From assembly GCA_026874595.1 (NCBI GenBank), contig CM049308.1:11187501-11251500 (forward strand): a stretch of DNA of 64,000 bases, given 5' to 3'. Position numbers and translations under genes: made by a program. Source of the DNA: Sipunculus nudus (taxonomy: Eukaryota; Annelida; Sipuncula; Golfingiida; Sipunculidae). Position 1 is the stretch's first letter. Each line of letters opens with the position of its first letter. The notes beneath the pieces were generated by a model that was not told the DNA's origin, did no database searches, and was given only the letters and a program-made list of their open reading frames with translations. Positions 52,651-63,556 of this stretch are shown here, piece after piece.

Positions 52651-54590
52651 ACAAAGTAAGTCATAAACACTCCACTTGTGCCTGCTTAGTCTGATAAAAA
52701 AACAAAGTAAGTCATAAACACTCCACTTGTGCCTGCTTAGTTTGATAAAAAAATCAAAGTAAGTCATAAACACTCCACTTGTGCCTGTGTACTCTGATAA
52801 AACAACAAAGTCAGTCATAAACATTCCACTTGTGCCTGCTTAGTCTGATAAAAAAACAAAGTAAGTCATAAACACTCAACTTGTGCCTGCTTAGTTTGAT
52901 AAAAAAATCAAAGTAAGTCATAAACACTCCACTTGTGCCTGTGTACTCTGATAAAACAACAAAGTTAGTCATAAACACTCCACTTGTGCCTGCTTAGTCT
53001 GATAAAAAAAACAAAGTAAGTCATAAACACTCCACTAGTGCCTGCTTAGTCTGATAAAAAAATCAAAGTAAGTCATAAACACTCCACTTGTGCCTGCTAA
53101 GTCTGATAAAAAAACAAAGTAAGTCATAAACACTCCACTTGTGCCTGCTTAGATTGATAAAAAAATCAAAGTAAGTCATAAACACTCCACTTGTGCCTGT
53201 GTACTCTGATAAAACAACAAAGTCAGTCATAAACACTCCACTTGTGCCCATGTACTCTGATAAAAAAAAAACAAAGTAGGTCGTAAACACTCCACTTGTG
53301 CCTGTGTACTCTGATAAAACAACAATGTCAGTCATAAACACACCACTTGTGCCCATGTGCTCTGATAAAAAAACAAAGTAAGTCATAAACACTCAACTTG
53401 TGCCCATGTACTCTGATAAAAAAAAACAAAGTCATAAATACTCCACTTGTGCCCATGTACTCTGATAAAACAACAAAGTAAGTCATAAACACTCAACTTG
53501 TGCCTGCTAAGTCTGATTAAAAAAAACAAATTAAGTCATAAACACTCCACTAGTGCCTGCTTAGTCTGATAAAAAAAACAAAGTAAGTCATAAACACTCC
53601 ACTTGTGCCTGCTAAGTCTAATTAAAAAAACAAAGTAAGTCATAAACACTCCACTTGTGCCTGCTAAGTCTAATTAAAAAAAACAAAGTAAGTCATAAAC
53701 ACTCCACTTGTGCCTGCTAAGTCTAATTAAAAAAACAAATTAAGTCATAAACACTCCACTAGTGCCTGCTTAGTCTGATAAAAAAAACAAAGTAAGTCAT
53801 AAACACTCCACTTGTGCCTGCTTAGTCTGATAAAAAAAACAAAGTAAGATATAAACACTCCACTTGTGCCTGCTTAGTCTGATAAAAAAAAACAAAGTAA
53901 GTCATAAACACTCAACTTGTGCCCATGTACTCTGATAAAAAAAAACAAAGTCATAAATACTCCACTTGTGCCCATGTACTCTGATAAAACAACAAAGTAA
54001 GTCATAAACACTCAACTTGTGCCTGCTAAGTCTGATTAAAAAAAACAAATTAAGTCATAAACACTCCACTAGTGCCTGCTTAGTCTGATAAAAAAAACAA
54101 AGTAAGTCATAAACACTCCACTTGTGCCTGCTAAGTCTAATTAAAAAAACAAAGTAAGTCATAAACACTCCACTTGTGCCTGCTAAGTCTAATTAAAAAA
54201 AACAAAGTAAGTCATAAACACTCCACTTGTGCCTGCTAAGTCTAATTAAAAAAACAAATTAAGTCATAAACACTCCACTAGTGCCTGCTTAGTCTGATAA
54301 AAAAAACAAAGTAAGTCATAAACACTCCACTTGTGCCTGCTTAGTCTGATAAAAAAAACAAAGTAAGATATAAACACTCCACTTGTGCCTGCTTAGTCTG
54401 ATAAAAAAAAACAAAGTAAGTCATAAACACTCCACTTGTGCCTGCTTAGTCTGATAAAAAAAAACAAAGCAAGTCATAAACACTCCACTTGTACCTGCTT
54501 AGTCTGATAAAAACAACAAAGTTAGTCATAAACACTCCACTTGTGCCCATGTGCTCTGATAAAAAAACAAAGTCAGTCATATAAACACTG
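52651..54590 (-). repeat. Minisatellite of about 51 bp, block 2 (about 38 units)
   Basis: Same unit as block 1. Several units keep TTGTGCCCATGTACTCTGAT, closer to the exon-j form (GCCCGCGTACTCTG) than the common TGCCTGCTTAGTCTG type. A higher-order duplication of about 519 bp (ten units) is visible: 53384-53902 repeats as 53903-54421. A strongly diverged single unit lies farther upstream in the gene at 54961-55010 (TTTGTGCTCGCATACTCTG). Confidence 0.95.
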
Positions 54591-55432
54591 GTGGTGTGCC
54601 ATTTAATACATTATATTGATGAAGGGAAATTTTCTTTCAAAACCTATTTCAAAACCTGATTGCATTTTTGCATAATTGATCACAAACAATTCTGAAGTCA
54701 TAATACCCTGACAAAATATTCTTATTCTGTCTGAGATATAAGTGTCAGCAAACTTGCCATGACCTTGACTTTTCAGTGTGACGTAAGACTAGACAAAATT
54801 TAATTGGTCAATATTTAGGTATCTATAATTATATACATCACATTTCACACTGATAAAGATGTTACATAAAATACTTCATTAATAATTGTTCATTGGTTAT
54901 TTTCTATCTTTCAATCATAGAATATGCTTTTACAACCAATTCTTACCACTAATAAAAATTCCATTTGTGCTCGCATACTCTGATGAAACAACAAAGTCAG
55001 TAATAAACACAAGTCCGGTTATCATTGAATATAGCTTTGTACCATACATAGGTTTTTGAGCACTAGTTCTTTCAGAACTTTGCCTGCATGTAATTTTTTA
55101 CTGCATATTATTTTTTGCTTCATTTGGGTAAAGCCTCACAACAACACAAATTCAAATTCCTGCTTCACTCATTTATTAATCATCTGAGTAGACAGAAGCA
55201 ATAATAATCTTGAAATGACAGAAAGAAAACACTTGCTTGAGCTTCAACATTTGTGTTATATTAACACAGTTATTAAGATATTGGACAGTATTAGCCCTTA
55301 TTTGTTTATTACTTTTTATAACCAAAGAGCCATTCTTAAATAAAGCTGAATGATTTGTCAACACCTGGCGTAAAAATGAATGATCAAGCCTTAAAAAACT
55401 TGAGAAGGCTTCTATAACCAGTTGTAGCTCAC

Positions 55433-55568
55433 CTTGGTGACCATGGTGGGACGACACTGCCGTCGTGTGAACGGATCAGCTGTAGCTTGCTTCATCTCAG
55501 CTACCTCCTGCTTAGCTGCCTCTTCAGCATCAATGATATTTTTCAACCGATTCCTCTGGTTGATATAA
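55433..55568 (-). CDS. RTF1: RTF1 exon i: SYINQRN to DPFTRRQC segment
   Basis: A 136-nt exon between acceptor TTATTTATAG and donor GTGAGC. It completes Ser and reads YINQRNRLKNIIDAEEAAKQ, EVAEMKQATA and DPFTRRQCRPTMVTK. The DPFTRRQC-PT block is nearly invariant in animal RTF1. The exon ends in phase 0 just before the 11-kb intron that contains the splice-site-like minisatellite. Confidence 0.95.
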
Positions 55569-57173
55569 CTATAAATAAACATGTTGTACAATATAAGTAA
55601 CCCTAACTTTTCCACAGAATGCGAATCTATGCCATCTGCAGAAGAGTACCGTGGTCAGCTTCATATTTGCGAGGTTAGATATTTATGATTTTTATTTTTT
55701 CAGTTTCCCGAGGGTTTAACTTTAATTTTCAGGTTAAGTAAACCCATTCCACGTGCGTTTGTTGTGTGATGGGAGGATTTCATCCGGATCCCAGACTTTG
55801 TCCTGATTTGATTGGCCGGTACACTTGACATCATGAACTGAATTTTATCAACAACTCTGATCTAGTAATGCATGTTGTTTTTATTCTCTGCTGAAAATTT
55901 GGGACTGACAGAGGCAGAAATACTGTGCTTTTACTGAGATCTAGAATTTTTCGTCACAGGGGATTTCCCAGTGTGTGACGTCACTGCCGAGTTGACAGTG
56001 CTCATAGATGTGCCAAAAGTTTTTGAACAAATCACACAACCTCATGTTTTAAGTAGAAAAATAGATAGAAAAAAATGTTTTTCCTCCAGAAATTTGGCTT
56101 ATTTTATGTAAAATCTATATTAATATTTTTCTCATAGGCAATTATGTTATATGATAATATAATGAGATTTGGAATACATTTGCTTGACCTTCACGATTTA
56201 CCATACAGTAACTTACACAAAGTACATAACCATTACTATATCATTTTATAATATGCATGCAAAGTCTTAACCTCTGTACAAGGAGCTAAGGAACATTTAA
56301 CAGGTGTAAATTATTCATGCAACAGTAGTCACGGATCGTAATACTTTGAAATTTTCTCCTTTCCAATCGAAAGGCATTAATACAGGTTTGCCTTTCCGTA
56401 GATAAATTTGCCTACCATCATATCAAACTTTTAGTCACACTTCACAGTGTAAACCTGATTCTGCCATCTTACATGCACACTTGCATGCAAAAAGAACCAA
56501 ATGTTTTCAATAGTAACAGTTATATTAGAAACACAATTGTGCAGTGAAAAAAGGGAAAATATATGAGATAAGGGCCTAAATGCCGGAAAGTAAAAGAAAT
56601 GACAAACCATTTTATAGAAAATATAGAAAATATTGGGAAACGGTGGAACACCCCTGTAAAATATTTTTGGTTTGTTTTGTGTAATATTTGTTATCAGCTA
56701 CTAATTATGTGGGAAACATCTAGGTGTTCACCTTTCCAAAGAATTGGTGTAAAATGAAAAATGCCTTTTTGTGCACGTGTTTGCCAGTCTGAGACAGGTA
56801 GAAAGGTGCTATTATGACCCCTGGTGGCAGATATGGAAAAGAACTGATATTATTTGAATTATCAATCTATGAATTACAGGACACATAAATATTTATATCC
56901 ATGCTGACACTGATGCTACCGGCACAATATATGTGAGATGCCATTGAGGGCCACAGAATACTCTATACACCTGTGCACTGAGGTGTATTATTCAAGGTTT
57001 TATTTTCAAAATACTTTCCCCTTTGCGGGCATCACAAGTGCGAAACCTGCGCAAAAAAAAGCCAACCAAAGAGTAATACAGATTAGTTGAAGAACAGATG
57101 AAAATGCAAAATTTGAAGTTAATCATCCCTAGCCCACAAGTGATTATTCTTCTATCCACTATTTACAACAAAT

Positions 57174-57605
57174 GGTAATTGTGCATTTAAGAGGGTTTTT
57201 TTCAATGGCTAATTTTACAATCTTTAACACATATTATAAACAAAAGTAATGTTCTGTAATATAGAAGAGATGTATACTTTTTAGAAAAATAAGGGTTATA
57301 TAATGAAAGGTGGTGTTGTTTGAGAGTCATTGTGTCTTCCAAGTCAAATTTATTGCCTCAAATTTTCATCTTCTGCCATGACATTATGCATGACATCCAT
57401 GACATCGCAAAGAAAACAAGCTATATTTCAGCATTTTTGTCAATATATATCAAATATATTGGTTATTAAACTCTTTAAGTATAAGCCTTTTTCTTATATA
57501 AGTATACATTTCTTCTTATTATAGAACAATAAATTGTTGGAATCAATTTGTTAAAAATTGGTAATATAAGCCATTTATAAAAACCCTCTAAAATGCACAA
57601 TTACC
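57174..57605. mobile_element. 432-bp TIR element (MITE-like) in intron h-i
   Basis: The left end reads GGTAATTGTGCATTTAAGAG, then GGTTTTT. The reverse complement of the right end reads GGTAATTGTGCATTTTAGAG, then GGTTTTT: 26 of 27 bases agree, with weaker similarity (AATGGCT, TTTAACA) continuing inward to about 60 bp. No coding capacity. No target-site duplication is certain. Confidence 0.65.
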
Positions 57606-57676
57606 CAATTAACATCTTAAACTCAGCTTGGTATGCACCATTACCCAATTAACATCTTAAACTCAGCTTGGTATGG
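57600..57676. repeat. Tandem duplication of about 41 bp
   Basis: ATTACCCAATTAACATCTTA, then AACTCAGCTTGGTATG occurs twice in a row, starting at about 57600 and 57641, at the right edge of the 432-bp TIR element. The first copy overlaps the end of that element. Confidence 0.9.
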
Positions 57677-57834
57677 ACATTTGGCACTGCTCATACTATT
57701 CTTCAGAGTTGGCAGGCACAGTGGCCAATCTTGATTGGGCCCCAATGTTAATTTCATAACTATATGATATGAAACAAATAAGGCACATGACTGTAACAAC
57801 CATGACTGTGGCTAGTAGGGTCTTGGTTCCACAC

Positions 57835-57956
57835 CTGATAGAGTTGATATTACTGGTCCTGCGTCTGTCCAGTTCCTGAGCCCGCTCCTCCAGCTCGTCC
57901 AGCGCCTGTGTCACCTCAGTCAGCCTTTCCTCTTCTCCGTTAATCTCAGCCATTTC
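57835..57956 (-). CDS. RTF1: RTF1 exon h: coiled-coil segment
   Basis: A 122-nt exon following acceptor TATAATTAAG, with a weak-looking donor GTGTGG. It encodes EMAEINGEEERLTEVTQALD, then ELEERAQELDRRRTSNINSI and the first two bases of Ser. The heptad-like L/A pattern (LTEV-TQALDELEERAQEL) fits the coiled coil downstream of Plus3 in the family, and LDR-RT-NI-(A/S)I is conserved. The reading frame stays open for some 45 codons past the donor, so intron retention would add an unrelated hydrophobic tail before a stop. Confidence 0.93.
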
Positions 57957-58403
57957 CTTAATTATAATAAAGTCAACACCAGTTATAGCCACCACTCATG
58001 CAGGTAAGCATAGTCACTCAAACAAAGGTACCTTGAACATAAAGCAAAAATTCTTTTCCACAGAACTGTCTGATTACAGCATGGGAGAGATTGCATAATC
58101 TTAAAGAAATACAGATACCACAGTTAATCCTTAATGATCCAACTACCTTCATACTCCGGCATATATGCACACCTGCATAAACTATGTACATGTCAAGAAG
58201 GTGTTTAAACCATCAGAGTTTTCAACAAATATAACCAGGACCTTTTGATCTTCAATCACACAAGAAAATCTTGGGAAACATAATTTTATGTAACTTACAG
58301 GTAAAATGGTTTTCAGAATGAACTTGGAAATTTGATATTACAACAATACTTATGTAAGAACTTAATATGAATGTATGACAAATAAAATAAAATGGTTAAT
58401 CAC

Positions 58404-58481
58404 CTTCTGTTTGAGCAGCTGAGTCTTCTTCATGGCATAATTATGTGGATTTTTCTTGAACTTCTGTTTTTCTGAAACAAT
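58404..58481 (-). CDS. RTF1: RTF1 exon g: post-Plus3 helical segment
   Basis: A 78-nt exon in phase 0 at both ends, between TTTGTAG and the donor GTGATT. It encodes IVSEKQKFKKNPHNYAMKKT and QLLKQK. NYAMKKTQLLK is strongly conserved in RTF1. Being phase 0-0 and 26 codons long, it could be skipped without a frameshift. Confidence 0.94.
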
Positions 58482-58764
58482 CTACAAAGAGAACAAATCC
58501 TTGTCCATGTATTCATGTATTCCCCATCATTCATCTGGTTTACAGTAATAACCCAACCCCTTCCACTCTGTATCTCTGTATGTGTATACAGCTAAACTCT
58601 TTAGGTCAAATGTGAAGGAACAAACAAAAATTTGACATCATAGCTTAGAAATAATTAAACTGCAGTTTGCAGAAACTGAACTGTTCTGGCCTTCACAAAT
58701 GAGTCAGGGTATTCAACTGTACTGAAATCCTTCAAACATTCACAAACATGCACATACAAACATA

Positions 58765-58787
58765 AACACACACACACACACACAGTG
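58765..58787. repeat. (CA)n microsatellite beside the exon-f donor
   Basis: A CA run on the plus strand is a (TG)n run in RTF1 sense, starting about 10 nt after the exon-f donor, which is the non-consensus GTCAGT. Confidence 0.85.
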
Positions 58788-58793
58788 ACTGAC

Positions 58794-58989
58794 CTGATCT
58801 ATATCTTTCTCTTCAAACTTATATAATGCTGCTTGTTTCATGTCCTTGAATTTTTGTTCGATCTCGTCCAAGGTCGGGAGCTGAAGTCCTCCCAGCATCA
58901 CCGCTTCTCGCCACTTGAAGAATTCTGTGTCCTGAAAGTCTTGGTTTGACACAAATTCCAACCTGTAAACCCGTTCTGCGCTGCCATGC
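58794..58989 (-). CDS. RTF1: RTF1 exon f: Plus3 C-terminal part and following helix
   Basis: A 196-nt exon after acceptor CCCTTCAG. It completes Arg and reads HGSAERVYRLEFVSNQDF, then FFKWREAVMLGGLQLPTLDE and ends KFEEKDIDQ. EFVSNQ, the tryptophan helix and QLPTLDEI are hallmark RTF1 motifs that close the Plus3 domain and begin the helical region behind it. The donor reads GTCAGT, off the usual GTRAGT consensus, and is followed within about 10 nt by a (TG)n tract in the gene sense. Confidence 0.95.
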
Positions 58990-59084
58990 CTGAAGGGGAA
59001 GAGTTGTATTTAATTATTATATCAGTGTTTCCATGCACGAAAATTTTAGCGCCACTTCGGCCCTCACACATTTAAAGCCTACGA

Positions 59085-59670
59085 TTAGCATACTGGCTGT
59101 CAGTGTCAGAGTACCTTTACATCCTTTAAGACTGTATGAGGATGCCAATATTTTCATCATTTTTGACAATGCCTCATGGCCTACAGTATGCTGTCACTTT
59201 ACATAAACCAGACCAATTGTTAGCATTTTAGTATACTTTCTAACCACACCTAGGAGGAGCAAGAAAAATTCTCTTTTGACACAGCATATTAATAAATCCC
59301 TCTGCATGTTTATTGAATTTCTGACTGCATAAATACAGCATGGCTTGCACGTGTTACAGGATGGCAGCCAACTTGCATGCAATACAGAAAATGACTTGTT
59401 ACCATAGAGACAGAGTTTCAGTTTGTGAGTTTACAAGTATTAATTTGTGTTGATTCATCATTCCAATTCTAATGTTAAGAGTAAGGGCCCTTTACCACGA
59501 TATGAATGCAACATGATCAAAGACCACTGCAAGATATTCCTCCATATAACTTGTATTATGATTCAAGTGAGGCTTACTGGCCCAATATAAATGACGACCA
59601 AGTCCTGTACTCACCGCTATGGAAATCTCTACTCAGTAAAAATAAGCCATGATGCCCAATTTATTACACA
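59085..59670. repeat. Dispersed repeat, copy 2 (related to 19036-20105)
   Basis: It lies in RTF1 intron e-f. It is collinear with the 19-20 kb copy and lacks that copy's internal insertion of about 450 bp. Non-coding. Confidence 0.6.
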
Positions 59671-60515
59671 GTAAAACACTTGAACGTCCCATAAAAATGC
59701 ACAGAATATATTTACAAGGTTTGACTGGTGTGGTAATTACTGAGGTGACTGTGATATTCAGACAGAATGAGACATATTTTAAAATAATATTAAACATTCT
59801 TTAGAGATAAAGAGTTCATCTCCCACTACATTTGATTGGTGTGTCTATCTGAGACTAATTCAAAATAACCACTTATATCTGAAGTGTATTCAATCAGGAT
59901 TGAGGTCAAATACATATTTGTATTTAAATACAGTCATAGCATGTCTTTGTATTTGTGTCATGCAAACTGATTGAATTTGAATCTGATCGCAATATTTGAT
60001 GTATTTGATCAAATTCTGTACAAATACTGTACAAATACATATTCATATCTGTAAAATGCTCCACGCATCTAGGTTTCATCTCATTTAAACTTACAGAGTA
60101 TCCAACTTATTCCCGAACAAATGACAGCATCCAGTGTTTCTGATCCTTCAATGCAACAGTGTTCTTTTGTAGACTCTTTAGTGACAATAATTTGCGAGTA
60201 AGAACTCTGATACATAAATACAGGTATACCAGTACACATGAAATAAATGTGGTACCAGGGGAATATATTTTCTGTATAACCAAATATTTGCATATTTGTA
60301 TTTGTATTTGACACCTTGCATTGGTATTTAACATCACTCACTTGTATTAGTACTTGTACTTGGTAGGTACAACTGAGCATATTTGTATTTGTATAAGGCA
60401 AACTGTATTTGACCCCAACCCTGTGTTCAATAGCTTAAACCCCTGACATCTAGGCAAACTGATTTTTTTTAACCACAACATACAAACTTTACACAGCTTT
60501 ATATAAGAGATTTAC

Positions 60516-60598
60516 CTGAGCTTCAGTCCTTTGTTCGTCCTGGTGTTACCAAGCTGGTACACTTTGGCAGTTTCCACCACATCTGTAATTTCTGCAAC
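60516..60598 (-). CDS. RTF1: RTF1 exon e: Plus3 core, second segment
   Basis: An 83-nt exon between acceptor TTTGACAG and donor GTAAAT. It encodes VAEITDVVETAKVYQLGNTR and then TNKGLKL plus two bases of Arg. It corresponds to the Plus3 segment after the YRVAEI strand; the TNKGL(K/Q)LRHG motif is shared across animals. It starts in phase 0 directly after exon d. Confidence 0.94.
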
Positions 60599-61424
60599 CT
60601 GTCAAATAAACAGCAGAATGGTCATCACAAAATTTGTACATGTGAAGACACAGGGTTTCACATTTTACATTTTAAAGTACTTGACCATCCCGGCATGTAA
60701 CATCTAGCTTTTACTATCCCTAAATGAATTTATACTTGCCTGACAAAATCAGTGTACCAACCACAAACATCAAATGGTTCCACATGACTGTTGCATGTTT
60801 TATTGAATATTTGACAATACACTTGTTAAAATGTTTGTTTGTTATTATTATTTCTCTTCTTACTTCTACAGATAAATGTACAATCTAGAACAGAGGTATC
60901 TAATACTTAAAAAAAGGAATTCGGTTCACGTCTGTTTGCAATGTTCTCTAAAACCACGTTGTGTACAATACTGTGCCATACATCATTTTGAAGGTTATTA
61001 TCCCAGCAGTGACACAGGCGATATGAGAATAAATAATTTTTAATGTACATATAATTTTGAGTGATTTTTTTCCGTTTTCCATGCACGGAGGTAAGACCGA
61101 GCACAGCCGAACTGCAATCGGCAATGGCCGGAATGCGTGCATTGTGGTCACTCAACCTCAAACACTACTTTTGTTCATATGAATAACGCTTGCTTTCAGG
61201 GAGCGATTTGAACCTGTCTTACCTCACATTTGAACGAGGCCCTCACCAACGTGTGTGGTTCGTAAAGGAGAAAAACAGTTTCTCACTTTATGAAATGGAG
61301 AGTTCAACCCAGGAGGGGACAAAACCTAATTCAAGGTCCCAGTTTCAGGAACAGGGGTGGGATGGGGTTGGGTGGGGTGGAGTGGTGTCGGGGTTTCAGG
61401 CCTCAAAATTTGTCTGATACGATG

Positions 61425-61488
61425 AAAAAAAAGGTTGCGGTGGCCGAAAATGGGATTCGAACCCTCTGCATGGAGTCCCGTTGGGTCT
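61425..61488 (-). repeat. tRNA 3'-half-like sequence followed by T8
   Basis: On the minus strand: ACCCAACGGGACTCCATGC, AGAGGGTTCGAATCCCATTT, TCGGCCACC, then after four bases a run of eight T. GGGTTCGAATCCC is a perfect T-loop/B box, and CCAACGGGACTCC resembles the 3' anticodon strand plus long variable arm of a serine tRNA. No matching 5' half precedes it. It is a tRNA fragment, pseudogene or tRNA-derived SINE piece in intron d-e. Confidence 0.5.
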
Positions 61489-62066
61489 GCTTCTGCTACT
61501 TACAAGGTATGCATATTTCTGTTTCTTTCTTCAGGAACAGTTTCCTTGCAACAAATTTAATAAATCTTTCATGTGTTCCTCATATCAACCTAATCTTTAT
61601 ACGTCCAACCTTAGAATCTAGTAATGAATATGACAAGTATTATTCAAGAAAGATAATGGATATCTAATGATTATTTTATCTCACACTGGGCAAGTAGGAA
61701 CTGGCATTTGGAAGCCCTGCCACAATATTATGGAACTTTAACTTGACCTTGGCAAGCTGTTTGGCAATAATGTCAAGCCTTGCAATAATGTCAACTCTGC
61801 AATAATGTCACAGCAATGGGGCACTGCCTTCCCATGAAGGCTGCAGAGTGCTCACCCTGGGTGGGGTTAACCGTAAAAAAATCTCACTGCCTTGACTGAG
61901 ATTTGATATCACGGTCTCACAGACCACAGAAGCAGATGTGAATCTGCCATGTTGTTTATTTTAGAATGCGACGACTTTAAATTGTTTTACTGGATTGCCT
62001 GTGTGCCTGTGGATCAAACTACTTGCTGAGATAAATTTTAACCTTTGGGATCATTTATTAACTCAC

Positions 62067-62157
62067 CCTGTACACTGGCTTGCCATTATGGTTTCCAATA
62101 CCTATTCTGACAAAACAACCCCTGATTGTCCTTGCAAAGAATGGCATATGACACCAC
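62067..62157 (-). CDS. RTF1: RTF1 exon d: Plus3 core, first strand segment
   Basis: A 91-nt exon after the acceptor TTATTAG, with donor GTGAGT. It completes the Arg codon from exon c and reads [20 protein letters not shown] and then [10 protein letters not shown]. This is one of the most conserved parts of the Plus3 domain (WCHMPFF and VRIGIGNH). It was found by searching the intron for the expected block, and both phases fit exactly. It is only 30 codons long and has no separate long open frame. Confidence 0.93.
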
Positions 62158-62549
62158 CTAATAAAAGATATGAACATGATATGGTACTTACGTACTGAAC
62201 AATGTATTGTTTATACAGGAAAGGTCAAATATAAAATTAAAAGAAAGCAGAGCACATAATTTTTGTATATCTATTCAAGATCTCCTTAACATGATTAATT
62301 ACTTGAAGAATTTCAGTCTTGTCTGTTGGCATGGTTAAAACAAACAATTCTTTTCAAGACTACACCTTGGATTTTAATATATGCATCCTACTGGACTTTT
62401 TTGTACATGTTTTGATATTTTGATAAAGAGAAAAATGGTTTTGGTGATTGGCCTTGTGAAATGTCTCACTCACTAGACTGGAAACTGGACATTAATTTAT
62501 ATTCTAAACTATAATTATGATGTACAATTAAAAGAGTAAGCTGTCATAC

Positions 62550-62633
62550 CTTTCCAATTTATGTCTTGATAATCTTATTTTTGAGAGCTGTTCCTTAGTT
62601 TGGACATGCTGAATGGTCCTCTTTGGCTCCTCT
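62550..62633 (-). CDS. RTF1: RTF1 exon c: entry to the Plus3 domain
   Basis: An 84-nt exon between acceptor TTGTAG and donor GTATGA. It encodes EEPKRTIQHVQTKEQLSKIR followed by LSRHKLE and the first two bases of Arg. RLSRHKLERW is the conserved start of the Plus3 fold, the three-positive-residue domain of RTF1 that contacts phosphorylated Spt5 repeats. The exon joins b and d without a frame break. Confidence 0.93.
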
Positions 62634-62837
62634 CTACAATACAAAATACTAAAAGTGCATCGTTAAGTCACAAGGTACAGAATTGCTAAATACCATGTTA
62701 ACAGCTAGGATGACACAGAAGAACAATTGCCTTAATACAGGACACAGAAACTATTTTCAGTTCAACATAAATTTATAGCTTAAGCCTGCTGACTTGCATG
62801 ACATAAACCAGCTACTCTCTGTGACACAAGTACTTAC

Positions 62838-63030
62838 TCCTCCTCTGATTCAGATGAAGAGCTCCTGGATGACCTACTACTGGCTTCGGAGTCTGAGGCA
62901 TCATCTTTACTGGATGGCTTCTCCTCTTTATCATCTTCTTCATCCTCATCATCACCTTCATCTTCATCCTCATCATCAGACCAGACCTCACTGGCTTTCA
63001 ACTTCTGTTGTTTAGCCTGTGCTTGTTGCT
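62838..63030 (-). CDS. RTF1: RTF1 exon b: acidic-serine linker
   Basis: A 193-nt exon after the acceptor TTTCTCAG, ending in the donor GTAAGTA. It encodes QQAQAKQQKLKASEVWSDDE and then a run of Asp/Glu and Ser residues (about 45 residues, over half D, E or S). RTF1 orthologues carry a low-complexity acidic-serine stretch just before the Plus3 domain, also beginning with a SEV-(W/Y)-SDDE motif. The exon starts with two bases completing a codon and ends with two bases (GA) completed by exon c. The track is likely disordered and a candidate for casein-kinase-2 phosphorylation (family inference). Confidence 0.93.
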
Positions 63031-63556
63031 CTGAGAAAGTAACAGCAGACAGTATACACAACTGTTTCTCTCTTAAATATTTTACTTATCAGTTGACCTG
63101 AGGCGAAACATATCAGGCTTAACTTGTCATAAAAGCTCTATCAGTATAAGAGTTTAACATTTACTCGGGTCTCTTTTAGTATGACAACCAGCTACACCCA
63201 TGTTAGATGATCTTGAACATGCAACCTGATCATGTGCGTACATGCATGAGTGCGTAGGCATCTGCTTGCTGAAATACTTTTAAATGGTCACTCACTTGAG
63301 TTCTGATGTTAGAGGATACATTTCTAGGTACATAAACAAGCTACAGTCACATATAACTGTTGAACTGGAAACTGACCAAAATGCCTGTCTGTAAATGGGG
63401 AAACAATCTTAGGAGAGTATGTCAAAATTTGTTCAAAATTTCACAGGCCAGCAAGACCACTATGTGAAAGTTCCAAATTTCTTGTAAATTTCATGTCATT
63501 CAAATTACTATAAAACTTGATTAGGAATCATGAGGTAAGTCTTCCTTCACATTTAC

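Noticed and set aside
57696-57834. Extension of RTF1 exon h into a hydrophobic tail (LLATVMVVTVMCLICF)
   Set aside because: It is intron read-through after the exon-h donor. The phase and motif continue correctly in exon i.
62794-63015. Plus-strand His/Leu-rich frame of 73 codons
   Set aside because: It is the antisense shadow of the acidic-serine RTF1 exon b.
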